Shown one piece after another: positions 16,058 to 23,575 of a stretch of DNA of 64,000 nucleotides (position 1 is its first letter; each line of letters opens with the position of its first letter). Position numbers and translations under genes: made by a program. The notes below the pieces were generated by a model. The model was not told the DNA's origin. It saw only the letters and a list, made by a program, of their open reading frames with translations, and did no database searches. This DNA is from Actinospineispora acaciae DSM 45401 (lineage in GTDB: Bacteria > Actinomycetota > Actinomycetes > Mycobacteriales > Pseudonocardiaceae), in assembly GCF_000620785.1 (NCBI RefSeq), contig NZ_JIAI01000005.1, positions 124,001 to 188,000 of the forward strand, given 5' to 3'.

Positions 16058-16635
16058 GGCCGGTAGCGAGCCCGGATATGGAACCGTTCGCCCTGCGGAC
16101 CGAGGATGCTCAGGAACTCCACCGGGCGGGTGTCGGCGTTGCCGAACCAGTGCGGGAGGTGGGTGTCGAACTCCGCGACCTCGCCGGCGCTGAGCACGAG
16201 GTCCTGGTCGCCGAGCACCACGCGCAGCCGCCCGTTGAGGACGTACAGCCAGTGGTACCCCTCGTGCGAGCGGGGATCCGGTTCGACGTCGTTCGGGCCG
16301 GCCGGGACGATGTGCTTGAACGCCTGCAGCCCGCCGGGCCGACGCGTCAGCGGGACGATCGTCATGCCGTGGCGGGTGAACGGTCGCGGGTACACCCTCG
16401 GGTCGCCGCTGGCCGGGGCGCCGACCAGCTCGTCGAGCGGCACCTGGTATGCGCGAGCCAGCGGAAGCAGCAGCTCCAGGCCCGGCCTGCGGTGCCCGGA
16501 CTCCAGCCGGGACAGCGTGCTGATCGGAATGCCGGTGGTCTCCGACAGCTCGGCCAGGGTGGCTCCGCCCCGGCGTCGCAGCTCGCGCAGCCGTGGGCCG
16601 ATCGCGGCCAGCACCTCGTCGAACTCTTCGCTCAT
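16054..16635 (-). CDS. XRE-family regulator with C-terminal cupin domain
   Basis: 193 residues. The ATG at 16635 is preferred to one 36 nt upstream because GAGG precedes it. An N-terminal HTH_3 domain (about residues 9-65) reads LRELRRRGGATLAELSETTG and STLSRLESGHRRPGLELLL. A linker leads to a cupin_2 barrel (about 110-190) with HEGYHWLYVLNGRLRVVLG and FDTHLPHWFGN. This MerR-like sensor architecture is common in regulators of amino acid, polyamine and redox genes. It is divergent from the FAD oxidoreductase at 16727, which is its likely target. Confidence 0.9.
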   Translation of the reverse strand: MSEEFDEVLAAIGPRLRELRRRGGATLAELSETTGIPISTLSRLESGHRRPGLELLLPLARAYQVPLDELVGAPASGDPRVYPRPFTRHGMTIVPLTRRPGGLQAFKHIVPAGPNDVEPDPRSHEGYHWLYVLNGRLRVVLGDQDLVLSAGEVAEFDTHLPHWFGNADTRPVEFLSILGPQGERFHIRARYRP

Positions 16636-16655
16636 ACACCTCACGGTGCCCAGAA

Positions 16656-16672
16656 TTTGCTGTTTGTGCAAA
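16656..16672. promoter_or_regulatory. Possible operator of the XRE-cupin regulator
   Basis: Inverted repeat TTTGC-tgtttgt-GCAAA, followed 5 nt on by another TTTG, in the 91-bp divergent space. It is AT-rich and well placed, but short, so it is only a candidate. Confidence 0.4.
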
Positions 16673-16726
16673 GAACTTTGTCAGCCGGTCGCGGGGTGGG
16701 AGAGGTTCGTGGCGGAGGTGGTCACG

Positions 16727-17734
16727 GTGACCGGTAGGTACGAGGTGGTGATCGTCGGCGGTGGGCCGGCGGGGTTGAGCGCGGCGCTGATGCTGGGGCG
16801 CGCTCGGCGGTCGGTGCTGGTGGTGGACGGTGGGGAGCCGCGCAACGCGCCGGCCGCGCACATGTACGGCTTTCTGTCGAGGGACGGTGTCGCGCCCGGT
16901 GAGCTGCTGGAGGCGGGACGGCGGGAGGCGGCCGGTTACGGGGGTGAGGTCATCGGCGGCCGGGCGCGCTCGGCGTCCCGGGACGGCGAGTGGATGACCA
17001 TCGAGCTTGACACCGGCCGTACCGTGCGGGCGCGGCGGCTGCTGGTCACGAGCGGCATCGTCGACGAGCTGCCGGACGTTCCCGGGCTGGCGCAACGGTG
17101 GGGCCGCGATGTGCTGCACTGCCCGTACTGCCACGGCTGGGAGGTTCGCGACAGCCCGATCGGCGTCCTGGCCAGCGGCCCGATGAGCGTGCACCAGACC
17201 CTGCTGTTCCGCCAGTGGACCGACCGGCTCACGTTCCTGACCCACACCGGCCCCGTTCCCACCGCCGAGCAGGCCGAGGAGCTGGCCGCGCGCGACATCA
17301 GGGTCGTGACCGGCGAGGTGTCCGCGCTGGAGATCGCCGAGGACCGCCTCACCGGGGTCCGGCTGCGCACCGGCGAGCGGGTCGCGCTGCGGGCGCTGGC
17401 GGTGGCGCCGCGCGCCGTCCCGCGCGCGGCCGTACTGGGCGCGCTCGGGCTGGAACCCACACCGCACCCGAGCGGGATGGGCGCCTACATCGCCGCCGAC
17501 CCGACCGGCCGCACGCCGGTACCGGGCGTGTGGGTCGCGGGCAACCTCGCCGATCCCATGGCGAACGTGCTGGCCTCGGCCGCCTCCGGATCGGCCGCCG
17601 CCGGAGCGATCAACGCCGACCTCATCGCCGAGGAGACCCGCCGCGCCGTGCTGCGCCGCCGGGACCCGTTCTCGCGCGAGTCGGAGGCGCGGCTCTGCGA
17701 CCAGGTCATGGGCGCGCGGCGGCACGGGCTCTGA
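16727..17734 (+). CDS. FAD-dependent oxidoreductase, thioredoxin-reductase-like
   Basis: 335 residues from the GTG at 16727, which has GGAGG 8 nt upstream; an in-frame GTG at 16709 is also possible. The FAD motif is VVIVGGGPAGLSAALMLGRA near the N-terminus. The redox-active pair is CPYC, in HCPYCHGWEVRD (about residues 130-141). The C-terminal FAD contact is GVWVAGNLADPMANVL (about 265-280), with GAINADL after it. The fold is that of low-molecular-weight thioredoxin reductases of the HcbA/GliT-like group, which can act as disulfide oxidases as well as reductases. It is probably controlled by the divergent XRE-cupin protein. The methyltransferase gene starts 6 bp after its stop. Confidence 0.88.
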   Translation: MTGRYEVVIVGGGPAGLSAALMLGRARRSVLVVDGGEPRNAPAAHMYGFLSRDGVAPGELLEAGRREAAGYGGEVIGGRARSASRDGEWMTIELDTGRTVRARRLLVTSGIVDELPDVPGLAQRWGRDVLHCPYCHGWEVRDSPIGVLASGPMSVHQTLLFRQWTDRLTFLTHTGPVPTAEQAEELAARDIRVVTGEVSALEIAEDRLTGVRLRTGERVALRALAVAPRAVPRAAVLGALGLEPTPHPSGMGAYIAADPTGRTPVPGVWVAGNLADPMANVLASAASGSAAAGAINADLIAEETRRAVLRRRDPFSRESEARLCDQVMGARRHGL

Positions 17735-17740
17735 CCGCCG

Positions 17741-18370
17741 ATGGACTGGGACGAGATGTACCGGGGCCGCGAGCGGGTCTTCAGCGGCGCGCCCAACGGC
17801 GTGCTCGTCGCCGAGGCCTCCGACCTGGCGCCGGGGCAGGCGCTCGACGTGGGGTGCGGCGAGGGCGCCGACGCGATCTGGCTGGCCCGGCGCGGCTGGC
17901 GGGTGACGGCGGTCGACCTCTCCCGGACCGCCCTGCAACGCGCCGCCGCGACGGCGGGCCCGGAACTCGCCGGCCGGGTGGCGTGGACCCGCGCCGACCT
18001 GACGGTCACGCCGCTGCCGGCCGGCGCGTTCGACCTGGTGTCGATCCAGTACTTCCCGCTGCCGCGCCGGCCGGGCGACGCGGTGCTGCGCCGGCTGCTG
18101 GCCGCCGTCGCACCCGGCGGCACCCTGCTGTTCGGCAGCCACGACCCCGCCGACCTGTCCGCGCGCCCCGGCTTCGACCCCGCCGAGTACTACCGCCACG
18201 ACGAGATCGCCGGGCTGCTCGACGACGACTGGGCGGTCCTGGTCAACGAGACCCGCCCGCGAACCGCGCCGGCCCCCGAGGGCACCCGCCACACCCGCGA
18301 CACGGTCCTGCGTGCGCAACGCGCCCCGGTGCTCGGGGACAATGGGCACCGTCGAACCGAGGGAAGGTGA
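17741..18370 (+). CDS. Class I SAM-dependent methyltransferase
   Basis: 209 residues beginning MDWDEMYRGRERVFSGAPNG. SAM motif I is ALDVGCGEGADAIWLA (about residues 35-50), motif II is VTAVDLSRTALQRA, and motif IV is the FDLVSIQYFPLP region. The opening DEMYRG, the F-SG-PN motif and the GEGADA variant resemble TehB/thiopurine-methyltransferase-like enzymes that methylate small toxic nucleophiles. It is in an operon with the FAD oxidoreductase (6-bp gap), which suggests joint detoxification or thiol chemistry; that is inference. It is followed after 5 bp by folP2. Confidence 0.85.
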   Translation: MDWDEMYRGRERVFSGAPNGVLVAEASDLAPGQALDVGCGEGADAIWLARRGWRVTAVDLSRTALQRAAATAGPELAGRVAWTRADLTVTPLPAGAFDLVSIQYFPLPRRPGDAVLRRLLAAVAPGGTLLFGSHDPADLSARPGFDPAEYYRHDEIAGLLDDDWAVLVNETRPRTAPAPEGTRHTRDTVLRAQRAPVLGDNGHRRTEGR

Positions 18371-18375
18371 AAACG

Positions 18376-19215
18376 GTGGCCGTCCAACGCGAGCTGCGCC
18401 TGGGCGCGCGCACGTTCCCACCGGGGAGCTTCGCCGTGATGGCGATCATCAACCGCACCCCCGACTCGTTCTTCGACAAGGGCGCCGGCTACGCCACGGA
18501 CCGGGCGCACGAGGCCGTCGACGCGGCGATCGAGGCCGGCGCCGACCTGGTCGACATCGGCGGGGTGAAGGCCGGCTACGGCCAGCCGGTGAGCGAGACC
18601 GACGAGATCGCGCGGACGGTGGACTTCATCTCCTCGGTCCGGGCCCGCCACCCCGAGGTCGTGATCAGCATCGACACCTGGCGCTCCGGGGTGGCGCGGC
18701 TGGCCTGCGAGGCGGGCGCGGACCTGATCAACGACACCTGGGGCGGCCACGACCCGGGGGTCGCCGAGGTCGCCGCGCGGTACGGCGCCGGGCTGGTGTG
18801 CAGCCACGCCGGCGGGGTCAACCCGAGGACCGACCCGCACCGGCTGGCCTATGACGACGTGGTCGCGGACGTGATCAGGACGGTCACCGGGCTGGCCGAG
18901 CGGGCCACCTCGGTCGGGGTGCGCCCGGACGGCATCGTCATCGACCCGACCCACGACTTCGGGAAGAACACCGCGCACTCGCTGGCGCTGACCCGGCGGC
19001 TGGACGAGCTGGCGGCGACCGGATGGCCGGTGCTGGTCGCGGTGTCCAACAAGGACTTCATCGGCGAGACGCTGGACCGGCCTCCCGGCGAGCGCCAGGA
19101 GGGCACGATCGCGGCCCTGGCGTTGTCCGCCGCGCGCGGTGCCCGGGTGTTCCGGGTGCACGACGTGGGTGCCGCCCGCCGCACGCTCGCCGTCGTCTCC
19201 GCCGCCGCGAGCTGA
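18376..19215 (+). CDS. folP2: Dihydropteroate synthase homologue, FolP2 type
   Basis: 279 residues. The GTG at 18376 has GAGGGAAGG about 9 nt upstream. The TIM-barrel pterin-binding motifs are AVMAIINRTPDSFFDKG (about residues 21-37), DIGGVKAGYG, ISIDTWRSGVARLACEAGAD, LINDTWGG, DPTHDFGKNT and SNKDFIGETL. The GGVKAG, DTWGG and HDFGKNT variants match the second mycobacterial paralogue FolP2 rather than FolP1. The M. tuberculosis FolP2 has been reported to lack DHPS activity, so this gene may not make dihydropteroate. Its neighbours (methyltransferase, RibD-like reductase) are not folate genes. Confidence 0.85.
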   Translation: MAVQRELRLGARTFPPGSFAVMAIINRTPDSFFDKGAGYATDRAHEAVDAAIEAGADLVDIGGVKAGYGQPVSETDEIARTVDFISSVRARHPEVVISIDTWRSGVARLACEAGADLINDTWGGHDPGVAEVAARYGAGLVCSHAGGVNPRTDPHRLAYDDVVADVIRTVTGLAERATSVGVRPDGIVIDPTHDFGKNTAHSLALTRRLDELAATGWPVLVAVSNKDFIGETLDRPPGERQEGTIAALALSAARGARVFRVHDVGAARRTLAVVSAAAS

Positions 19216-19222
19216 GGGTTCG

Positions 19223-19960
19223 GTGGAACGCGAGGCGCTCATCGACGCCTACCTGGTGCGCGAGCGGGCGACGCCCCGGGTCCGGGTGAACTTCGTGACC
19301 AGCATCGACGGGGCGGTCACCCTGGGTGGGCTGTCCAACGACCTGTCCGACCCGGACGACCAGCTGGTGTTTCAGCTGTTGCGGATGATGGCCGACGTCG
19401 TCCTGGTGGGCGCCGGGACGCTGCGGCTGGAGAACTACAACCCGCTGACCGTGGGCACCGAGGCGCGGGAGTGGCGGCGCGCGCACGGGCTGCCCGAGCA
19501 CCCGGTGCTGGCGGTGGTGTCGGGCCGGCTCACCGCGCTGGCCGAGCAGCGGGCGATCGCCGCCGCGCCGGTCCGTCCGATCGTGCTCACCCACGCCGGC
19601 TCGCCGGCCGGGCAGCGTGCCGTGCTGGAGTCGATGGCGGACGTCGTGGTGTGCGGTGAGCGCGGCGTCGATGCCGGTCTGCTGGTGGACGCGCTGGTCG
19701 CGCGCGGCCTGCCGCAGGTGCTGTGCGAGGGTGGGCCCGAGCTGTTCGGCACGCTCGCCGGGGCCGACCGGGTGGACGAGGTGTGCCTGTCGGTGTCGCC
19801 GCTGCTGGCCGGGCCCGGCGCCGGGCGGATCATTGCCGGCTCGCCGTTTTCCCTGGCCACGCGGATGGACCTACGGCATGCGCTCGCCGGGGAGCAGGGC
19901 AGCGTCTTCCTCCGCTACGCCCGCGCCGGCCTGGACGGGCGCCAGCTCGACACGAAGTAG
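19223..19960 (+). CDS. Pyrimidine reductase family protein (RibD C-terminal-like)
   Basis: 245 residues. The GTG at 19223 lies 7 bp after the folP2 stop, with GAGGG upstream. It has a dihydrofolate-reductase-like fold. Visible motifs are VRVNFVTSIDGAVTLGG (about 18-34), MMADVVLVGAGTLRLENY (about 54-71), and VLCEGGPELFGTL (about 167-179). These are the NADPH-binding and substrate motifs of 5-amino-6-ribosylaminouracil phosphate reductases. It lacks a deaminase domain. In actinobacteria, stand-alone proteins of this kind often sit apart from the riboflavin operon, and their substrate is unknown. Its 3' end overlaps the convergent dioxygenase-like gene by 46 bp. Confidence 0.87.
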   Translation: MEREALIDAYLVRERATPRVRVNFVTSIDGAVTLGGLSNDLSDPDDQLVFQLLRMMADVVLVGAGTLRLENYNPLTVGTEAREWRRAHGLPEHPVLAVVSGRLTALAEQRAIAAAPVRPIVLTHAGSPAGQRAVLESMADVVVCGERGVDAGLLVDALVARGLPQVLCEGGPELFGTLAGADRVDEVCLSVSPLLAGPGAGRIIAGSPFSLATRMDLRHALAGEQGSVFLRYARAGLDGRQLDTK

Positions 19961-20658
19961 CCGACGCCGTAGGGCCACGCCGAGTAGGTCAGCTCGGCGT
20001 CCCAGCCCGTGGGCCCGGCCGCCGCCGCCATCACCTGCCAGGCCGCCCGGCCGCCGGCGGACAGCTCGGCGGCCACCGTCGGGTCCAGCCGGGACAGGGT
20101 GTCGGTGTCCGCGGTGGCCAGCGCGCGGCTCACCGTGGCGTCGAACACCTCGGCGCGCGGATGCAGGTGCACGGGCGAGTGCTCGGAGTGGCAGGCGGAG
20201 CCGTCGCCCATCACCAGCAGCCCGATGCGCTCCTCGCGCGCGGCCAGCTCGCGGCCCAGCCGGGCGCACTCCGCCGGCGTCGCGTCCTCGGCCACCCCGA
20301 GCCCCGAGCACCCCAGCCGCGACGCCGCCGCGCTCCGCCGCACCAGCCACCCGCCGACCAGCAGGGACAGCGGCAGCCGGCCGGCCGGTGCGGCACCGTT
20401 GCCGCCGCCGAGGACGACCTCCACGTCGTAGTCGCCGTACCGCTCGAACGAACCGCGCGAGCCCGGCGGGTAGGCCCGGTGACCCTCGTCGCCGCCGTTG
20501 TCACAGCCCACGACCAGCACCGAGTCCGGCCCGGCGGCCACCAGCCGGTCGACGGCCGCCACGCAGGCCGCGCGCAGGTCGGCGACCTCGGCGCCCGGGG
20601 CCACCTGCGGGACCAGCAGCGGCGGATGCGGGCACACCGCCATCGAGACGATCGGCAC
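19915..20658 (-). CDS. Class III extradiol dioxygenase subunit B-like protein
   Basis: 247 residues. The GTG at 20658 starts one base after the preceding gene's TAA, giving MPIVSMAVCPHPPLLVPQV, the usual start of this actinobacterial family. LigB-like features are the early His in CPHPPLL, VLVVGCDNGG (about residues 47-56), LLVMGDGSACHSEHSPVHLH (about 145-164) and YGVGYFVSSW at the end. The family resembles the catalytic subunit of protocatechuate 4,5-dioxygenase, but the actinobacterial branch has no known reaction. In M. tuberculosis the relative (Rv2728c) lies in the miaB-miaA-hflX region. Translational coupling with the next gene upstream suggests a shared role. Confidence 0.8.
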   Translation of the reverse strand: MPIVSMAVCPHPPLLVPQVAPGAEVADLRAACVAAVDRLVAAGPDSVLVVGCDNGGDEGHRAYPPGSRGSFERYGDYDVEVVLGGGNGAAPAGRLPLSLLVGGWLVRRSAAASRLGCSGLGVAEDATPAECARLGRELAAREERIGLLVMGDGSACHSEHSPVHLHPRAEVFDATVSRALATADTDTLSRLDPTVAAELSAGGRAAWQVMAAAAGPTGWDAELTYSAWPYGVGYFVSSWRPSRPARA

Positions 20659-20659
20659 G

Positions 20660-21340
20660 TTACCGCCCCACCGCTCGCTCGGGAGTCGACGCCCAGGTGT
20701 CCGGCTCGACCGGAACCGGAGGCCACCGCGACGCCGTCCCCGCCAGGTCCTCGCGCCCGGCCGCCCGCAACTGGCCGACCAGCCGCGCCCGCGCCCGCTC
20801 CACCGCGCCGACCGCCTCGTCCCGCCGGTCGAACGGGCCGGCCAGCACCCGCACCGCGTCACCGGCGACCCATCCGCCCGCACCCCGCCGGACGTGCGCG
20901 CACGCCAGGTCGACCGCGTCCGCGCCCCCGGCCATCCGCGCGACCGCGTCCACCGCTACCACCTCCGCGCCCAGGTCGGCGTCCGGCTCGAGGTAGACCG
21001 CGTCCGTCCAGACGAACCGGTACCCGGCGGGGGCGCGCTCGGCCAGCCACTCGAACGCCTCGCGCGCCTTGTCCGCGAGCGCCTCGGCGTTGTCCGGGTC
21101 GGCCAGGGTGTGCACGCCGCAGGCGCGGGTGTGCGTCGGCCGCAGCTCGTTCTGCCACAGCCGCACCCGCAGCTCCTCCGCGCCGTTCAGCCGCCGGCCC
21201 AGGATCCTGGCCAGCCCGATCACGTCGAAGTGCCCCTCGTCCGGGGTGCGCCGCCGCCCCGGCTGCAGCGGCTCGCCCGGCAGGCTGGCAGCCATCGTCC
21301 ACTGCCCAACATGCCACCGCGCAACCGGTTCAACGCTCAC
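20660..21340 (-). CDS. Conserved actinobacterial protein of unknown function
   Basis: 226 residues. I do not recognise a named domain. It is soluble, with no signal peptide or membrane helix. Regular Ala/Arg-rich helices and Trp-containing motifs are seen: FEWLAERAPAGYRFVWTDAV, VRLWQNELRPTHTRACGVHT and GDAVRVLAGPFDRRDEAV. Codon use matches the neighbours, so it is a real gene. It is translationally coupled (1-nt gap) to the extradiol-dioxygenase-like gene downstream. The proximal start is an ATG or GTG at 21340, close to AACATG further on; the start is uncertain by a few codons. Confidence 0.7.
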   Translation of the reverse strand: MSVEPVARWHVGQWTMAASLPGEPLQPGRRRTPDEGHFDVIGLARILGRRLNGAEELRVRLWQNELRPTHTRACGVHTLADPDNAEALADKAREAFEWLAERAPAGYRFVWTDAVYLEPDADLGAEVVAVDAVARMAGGADAVDLACAHVRRGAGGWVAGDAVRVLAGPFDRRDEAVGAVERARARLVGQLRAAGREDLAGTASRWPPVPVEPDTWASTPERAVGR

Positions 21341-21376
21341 CTACCCCACGCTACTGTCAGCCGCGTGGAGCGCCGG

Positions 21377-22324
21377 TCAGGGACCGGTGAACAGTGGGGC
21401 GTAGTGGCCGCCGTCGCCTCGGGCGAAGGCGGTGAGCAGCTCGGACGCGTCCGCCCGCTCGGCCTCGTCAGGCTCGCCGCCGTTGGCGACGGTGGAAAGC
21501 TCGTTCTCCAGCATCCAGGCCTCGAGCATGATCGCGTAGCCGACCAGCACGTCGGGGCCGCCGGCCTCGGGCAGGGTGGAGCGGGCGATCGCGCCCACCA
21601 TCTCGCGCAGCGGTGCGCGCCCGGCCGGGTCGCTGGGTACGAATGCCATCTTGACCAGCTCGTTCAGGTCGATGGCCGGCGGTGCGACGAGGGCGAACTC
21701 GAAGTCGAGCAGGGCCACCACCCGGCCGTCGTGCCACATCGTGTTCGGCACGCAGAAGTCGCCGTGGTTCAGCACCCTGGGCGCGGCCGGCAGCGCGGCC
21801 CAGAACCGGTCCAGGGCACGGTCGAGCCCGTCGACCTGCGCGGCGGTCAGCTCGCCGGCGTCGGCCAGCCGCCGCAGGGTTGCCGACGCGTCGGCGGGGC
21901 GGTCCGGGAAGAACGGCGACCGGGCGCGCGCGTGCGGCGCGGCGGCCGCCAGGTCGACCCGGTGGACGTGCCGGACCCTGGTCCACATCTGCTCGACGGC
22001 GCGCACCCGCTCGGCCGGCTCCAGCGTCGGCCAGACCTCCTCCAGGTTCGTCCCGGCCACCCGCCGGGACAGCACCCACTCGTGCCCGTCGAGCACCCCG
22101 GCGTCGACGATCTCGGGATATCCGACCTGCTCGGGCAGCAGCGCCACCAGCCGCGACTCCCTGAGCAGGTCGGTGTTCCCCGGCCGAGACGACACCCTGA
22201 CCACCAGCTCGTCGGTCAGCCAGGTTGCGTTGGTCCAGCCCCGGCCGCGCTCGGCGGCGTCCACGTCCACCCCGTGGCCGGCCAGCACCTTCGCCGCCAC
22301 CCGCCGTGCCCCGTCGTCGATCAC
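21377..22324 (-). CDS. Aminoglycoside phosphotransferase/choline kinase-like protein (APH family)
   Basis: 315 residues. The GTG at 22324 is chosen because the upstream Nudix stop is at 22347 and MIDDGARRVAAKVLAGHG fits the family. The kinase-like fold shows the catalytic loop LNHGDFCVPNTMW (about residues 181-193), with Asp and Asn, and the metal-binding LLDFEFALVAPPAIDLNELV (about 202-221). It probably phosphorylates a small molecule; a resistance role is possible but unproven, because this family is large and mostly metabolic. The start lies 22 bp downstream of the Nudix gene, in the same operon. Confidence 0.85.
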   Translation of the reverse strand: MIDDGARRVAAKVLAGHGVDVDAAERGRGWTNATWLTDELVVRVSSRPGNTDLLRESRLVALLPEQVGYPEIVDAGVLDGHEWVLSRRVAGTNLEEVWPTLEPAERVRAVEQMWTRVRHVHRVDLAAAAPHARARSPFFPDRPADASATLRRLADAGELTAAQVDGLDRALDRFWAALPAAPRVLNHGDFCVPNTMWHDGRVVALLDFEFALVAPPAIDLNELVKMAFVPSDPAGRAPLREMVGAIARSTLPEAGGPDVLVGYAIMLEAWMLENELSTVANGGEPDEAERADASELLTAFARGDGGHYAPLFTGP

Positions 22325-22346
22325 TACCGCGAGGCTACCGGCGGGC

Positions 22347-22811
22347 TCACGGCCGAACGCGCCGGAAGGCCGCCGGTAGCACAATGCGCGCCCAGGCGGG
22401 CAGCTCGAGACCGGACAGCTCACGCTCGTGCACCCACCGAAGCTCGTGCACCTCGTCGCGGTCCGGTGTCGGCTCGCCACCGATCACGTCGCAGAGGTAG
22501 GCGGCGCAGACGTAGGAGACCCGGTCTCCATTGCGGTAGGTGATCTGGAACTCCGGGCCGCCGAACACCCCGAGCAGCTCCCGGGGCTCGATGCTCAGGC
22601 CGGTCTCCTCCCTGGCCTCCCTGCGCACCGCGTCCAGCGGGCGCTCGTTGGGCTCGATCGCCCCGCCCGGGGACACCCACACGCCCTCGTCGTGACGCGC
22701 GAGCAGCAGCCGGCCGGATTCGTCGACGATGCACGCGGTCGCCGAGGGCAGCGTGATGAGGTCGTGGCCGATGCGCTCGCGAAGCCGGCGCAGGTGGGCG
22801 GACATGGGCAC
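22347..22811 (-). CDS. Nudix hydrolase
   Basis: 154 residues from the GTG at 22811, which has GGAGG 6 nt upstream; the ATG at 22805 is the alternative. The Nudix box is seen in GGAIEPNERPLDAVRREARE with EETGLSIEP (about residues 57-80). An RLLLARHDEGVWVSPGG strand precedes it. A C-terminal YRNGDRVSYVCAAYLC strand and an acidic HELRWVHERELSGLELP stretch resemble MutT/ADP-ribose-pyrophosphatase-like proteins. The substrate is unknown. It is divergent from a methyltransferase gene 61 bp away. Confidence 0.85.
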   Translation of the reverse strand: MPMSAHLRRLRERIGHDLITLPSATACIVDESGRLLLARHDEGVWVSPGGAIEPNERPLDAVRREAREETGLSIEPRELLGVFGGPEFQITYRNGDRVSYVCAAYLCDVIGGEPTPDRDEVHELRWVHERELSGLELPAWARIVLPAAFRRVRP

Positions 22812-22872
22812 GGGATGCCTCCAAGCCGTCGGTTGCCGAGGAGCGTCGGGGCGGCGGGTTAGCGTCGGCGCC

Positions 22873-23517
22873 GTGACGACACCTTCGTACCTCGACTCGA
22901 CCAAGGCCGGCTACGACGCGATGGCCGCCGACTACGCCGAGCACTTCAGGCACGAGCTGCGGGACAGGCCGCTGGACCGCGCCACGCTGGGCGCATTCGC
23001 GGAGCTGGTACGGGCCGACAGCGCCGGGCCGGTCGTCGAGGTGGGCAGCGGGCCGGGCGAGGTCACGGCGTTCCTGCACGGGCTCGGGCTGGACATCGCC
23101 GGGGTGGATCTTTCGCCGGGGATGGTCGCGGTGGCCCGCCGCGCCCACCCGGGGTTGCGGTTCGAGCAGGGAGTGATGGCCGCGCTGGACGTCGAGGACG
23201 GCGCGCTCGGTGGGCTGGTGGCCTGGTACTCCATCATTCATACCCCGCCGGAGCGGCTGGCGGCGGTGTTCGCGGAGTTCAACAGGGTGCTGGCCCCGGG
23301 AGGGCACCTGCTGCTCGCGTTCCAGGTCGGTGACGAGCCGCTGCACCTGGACGAGGCGTTCGGCCACCCGGTGGACATGAGCTTCCACCGGTTGAGCCCG
23401 GACCGGATCACCGGGCTGTTGGACCGGGCCGGCTTCGCCATGCTGGCCAGGACGGTGCGCGAACCGTCCGGCTGGGAGAAGGTCCCGCAGGCCCACCTGC
23501 TGGCCCGCAAGCCGTAG
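22873..23517 (+). CDS. Class I SAM-dependent methyltransferase
   Basis: 214 residues, GTG start at 22873. SAM motif I is VVEVGSGPGEVTAFL (about residues 54-68). Motif II is GVDLSPGMVAVARR, with the HPGLRFEQGVMAALD acidic strand next. Post motif is LAPGGHLLLAFQVGD (about 143-157). The N-terminal SYLDSTKAGYDAMAADYAEH is typical of the UbiE/COQ5-like small-molecule methyltransferases common in actinobacteria. No partner gene indicates a substrate. It is divergent from the Nudix gene. Confidence 0.87.
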   Translation: MTTPSYLDSTKAGYDAMAADYAEHFRHELRDRPLDRATLGAFAELVRADSAGPVVEVGSGPGEVTAFLHGLGLDIAGVDLSPGMVAVARRAHPGLRFEQGVMAALDVEDGALGGLVAWYSIIHTPPERLAAVFAEFNRVLAPGGHLLLAFQVGDEPLHLDEAFGHPVDMSFHRLSPDRITGLLDRAGFAMLARTVREPSGWEKVPQAHLLARKP

Positions 23518-23575
23518 CGTCACGTGGTCTTGGCCGAACGTTGGCTTGCCGGGTGGCGGCGCGGCCGGGATCGTG

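Noticed and set aside
21377..22324. Antibiotic resistance kinase
   Set aside because: APH-fold motifs are present, but the family is mostly metabolic; no evidence for an aminoglycoside substrate.
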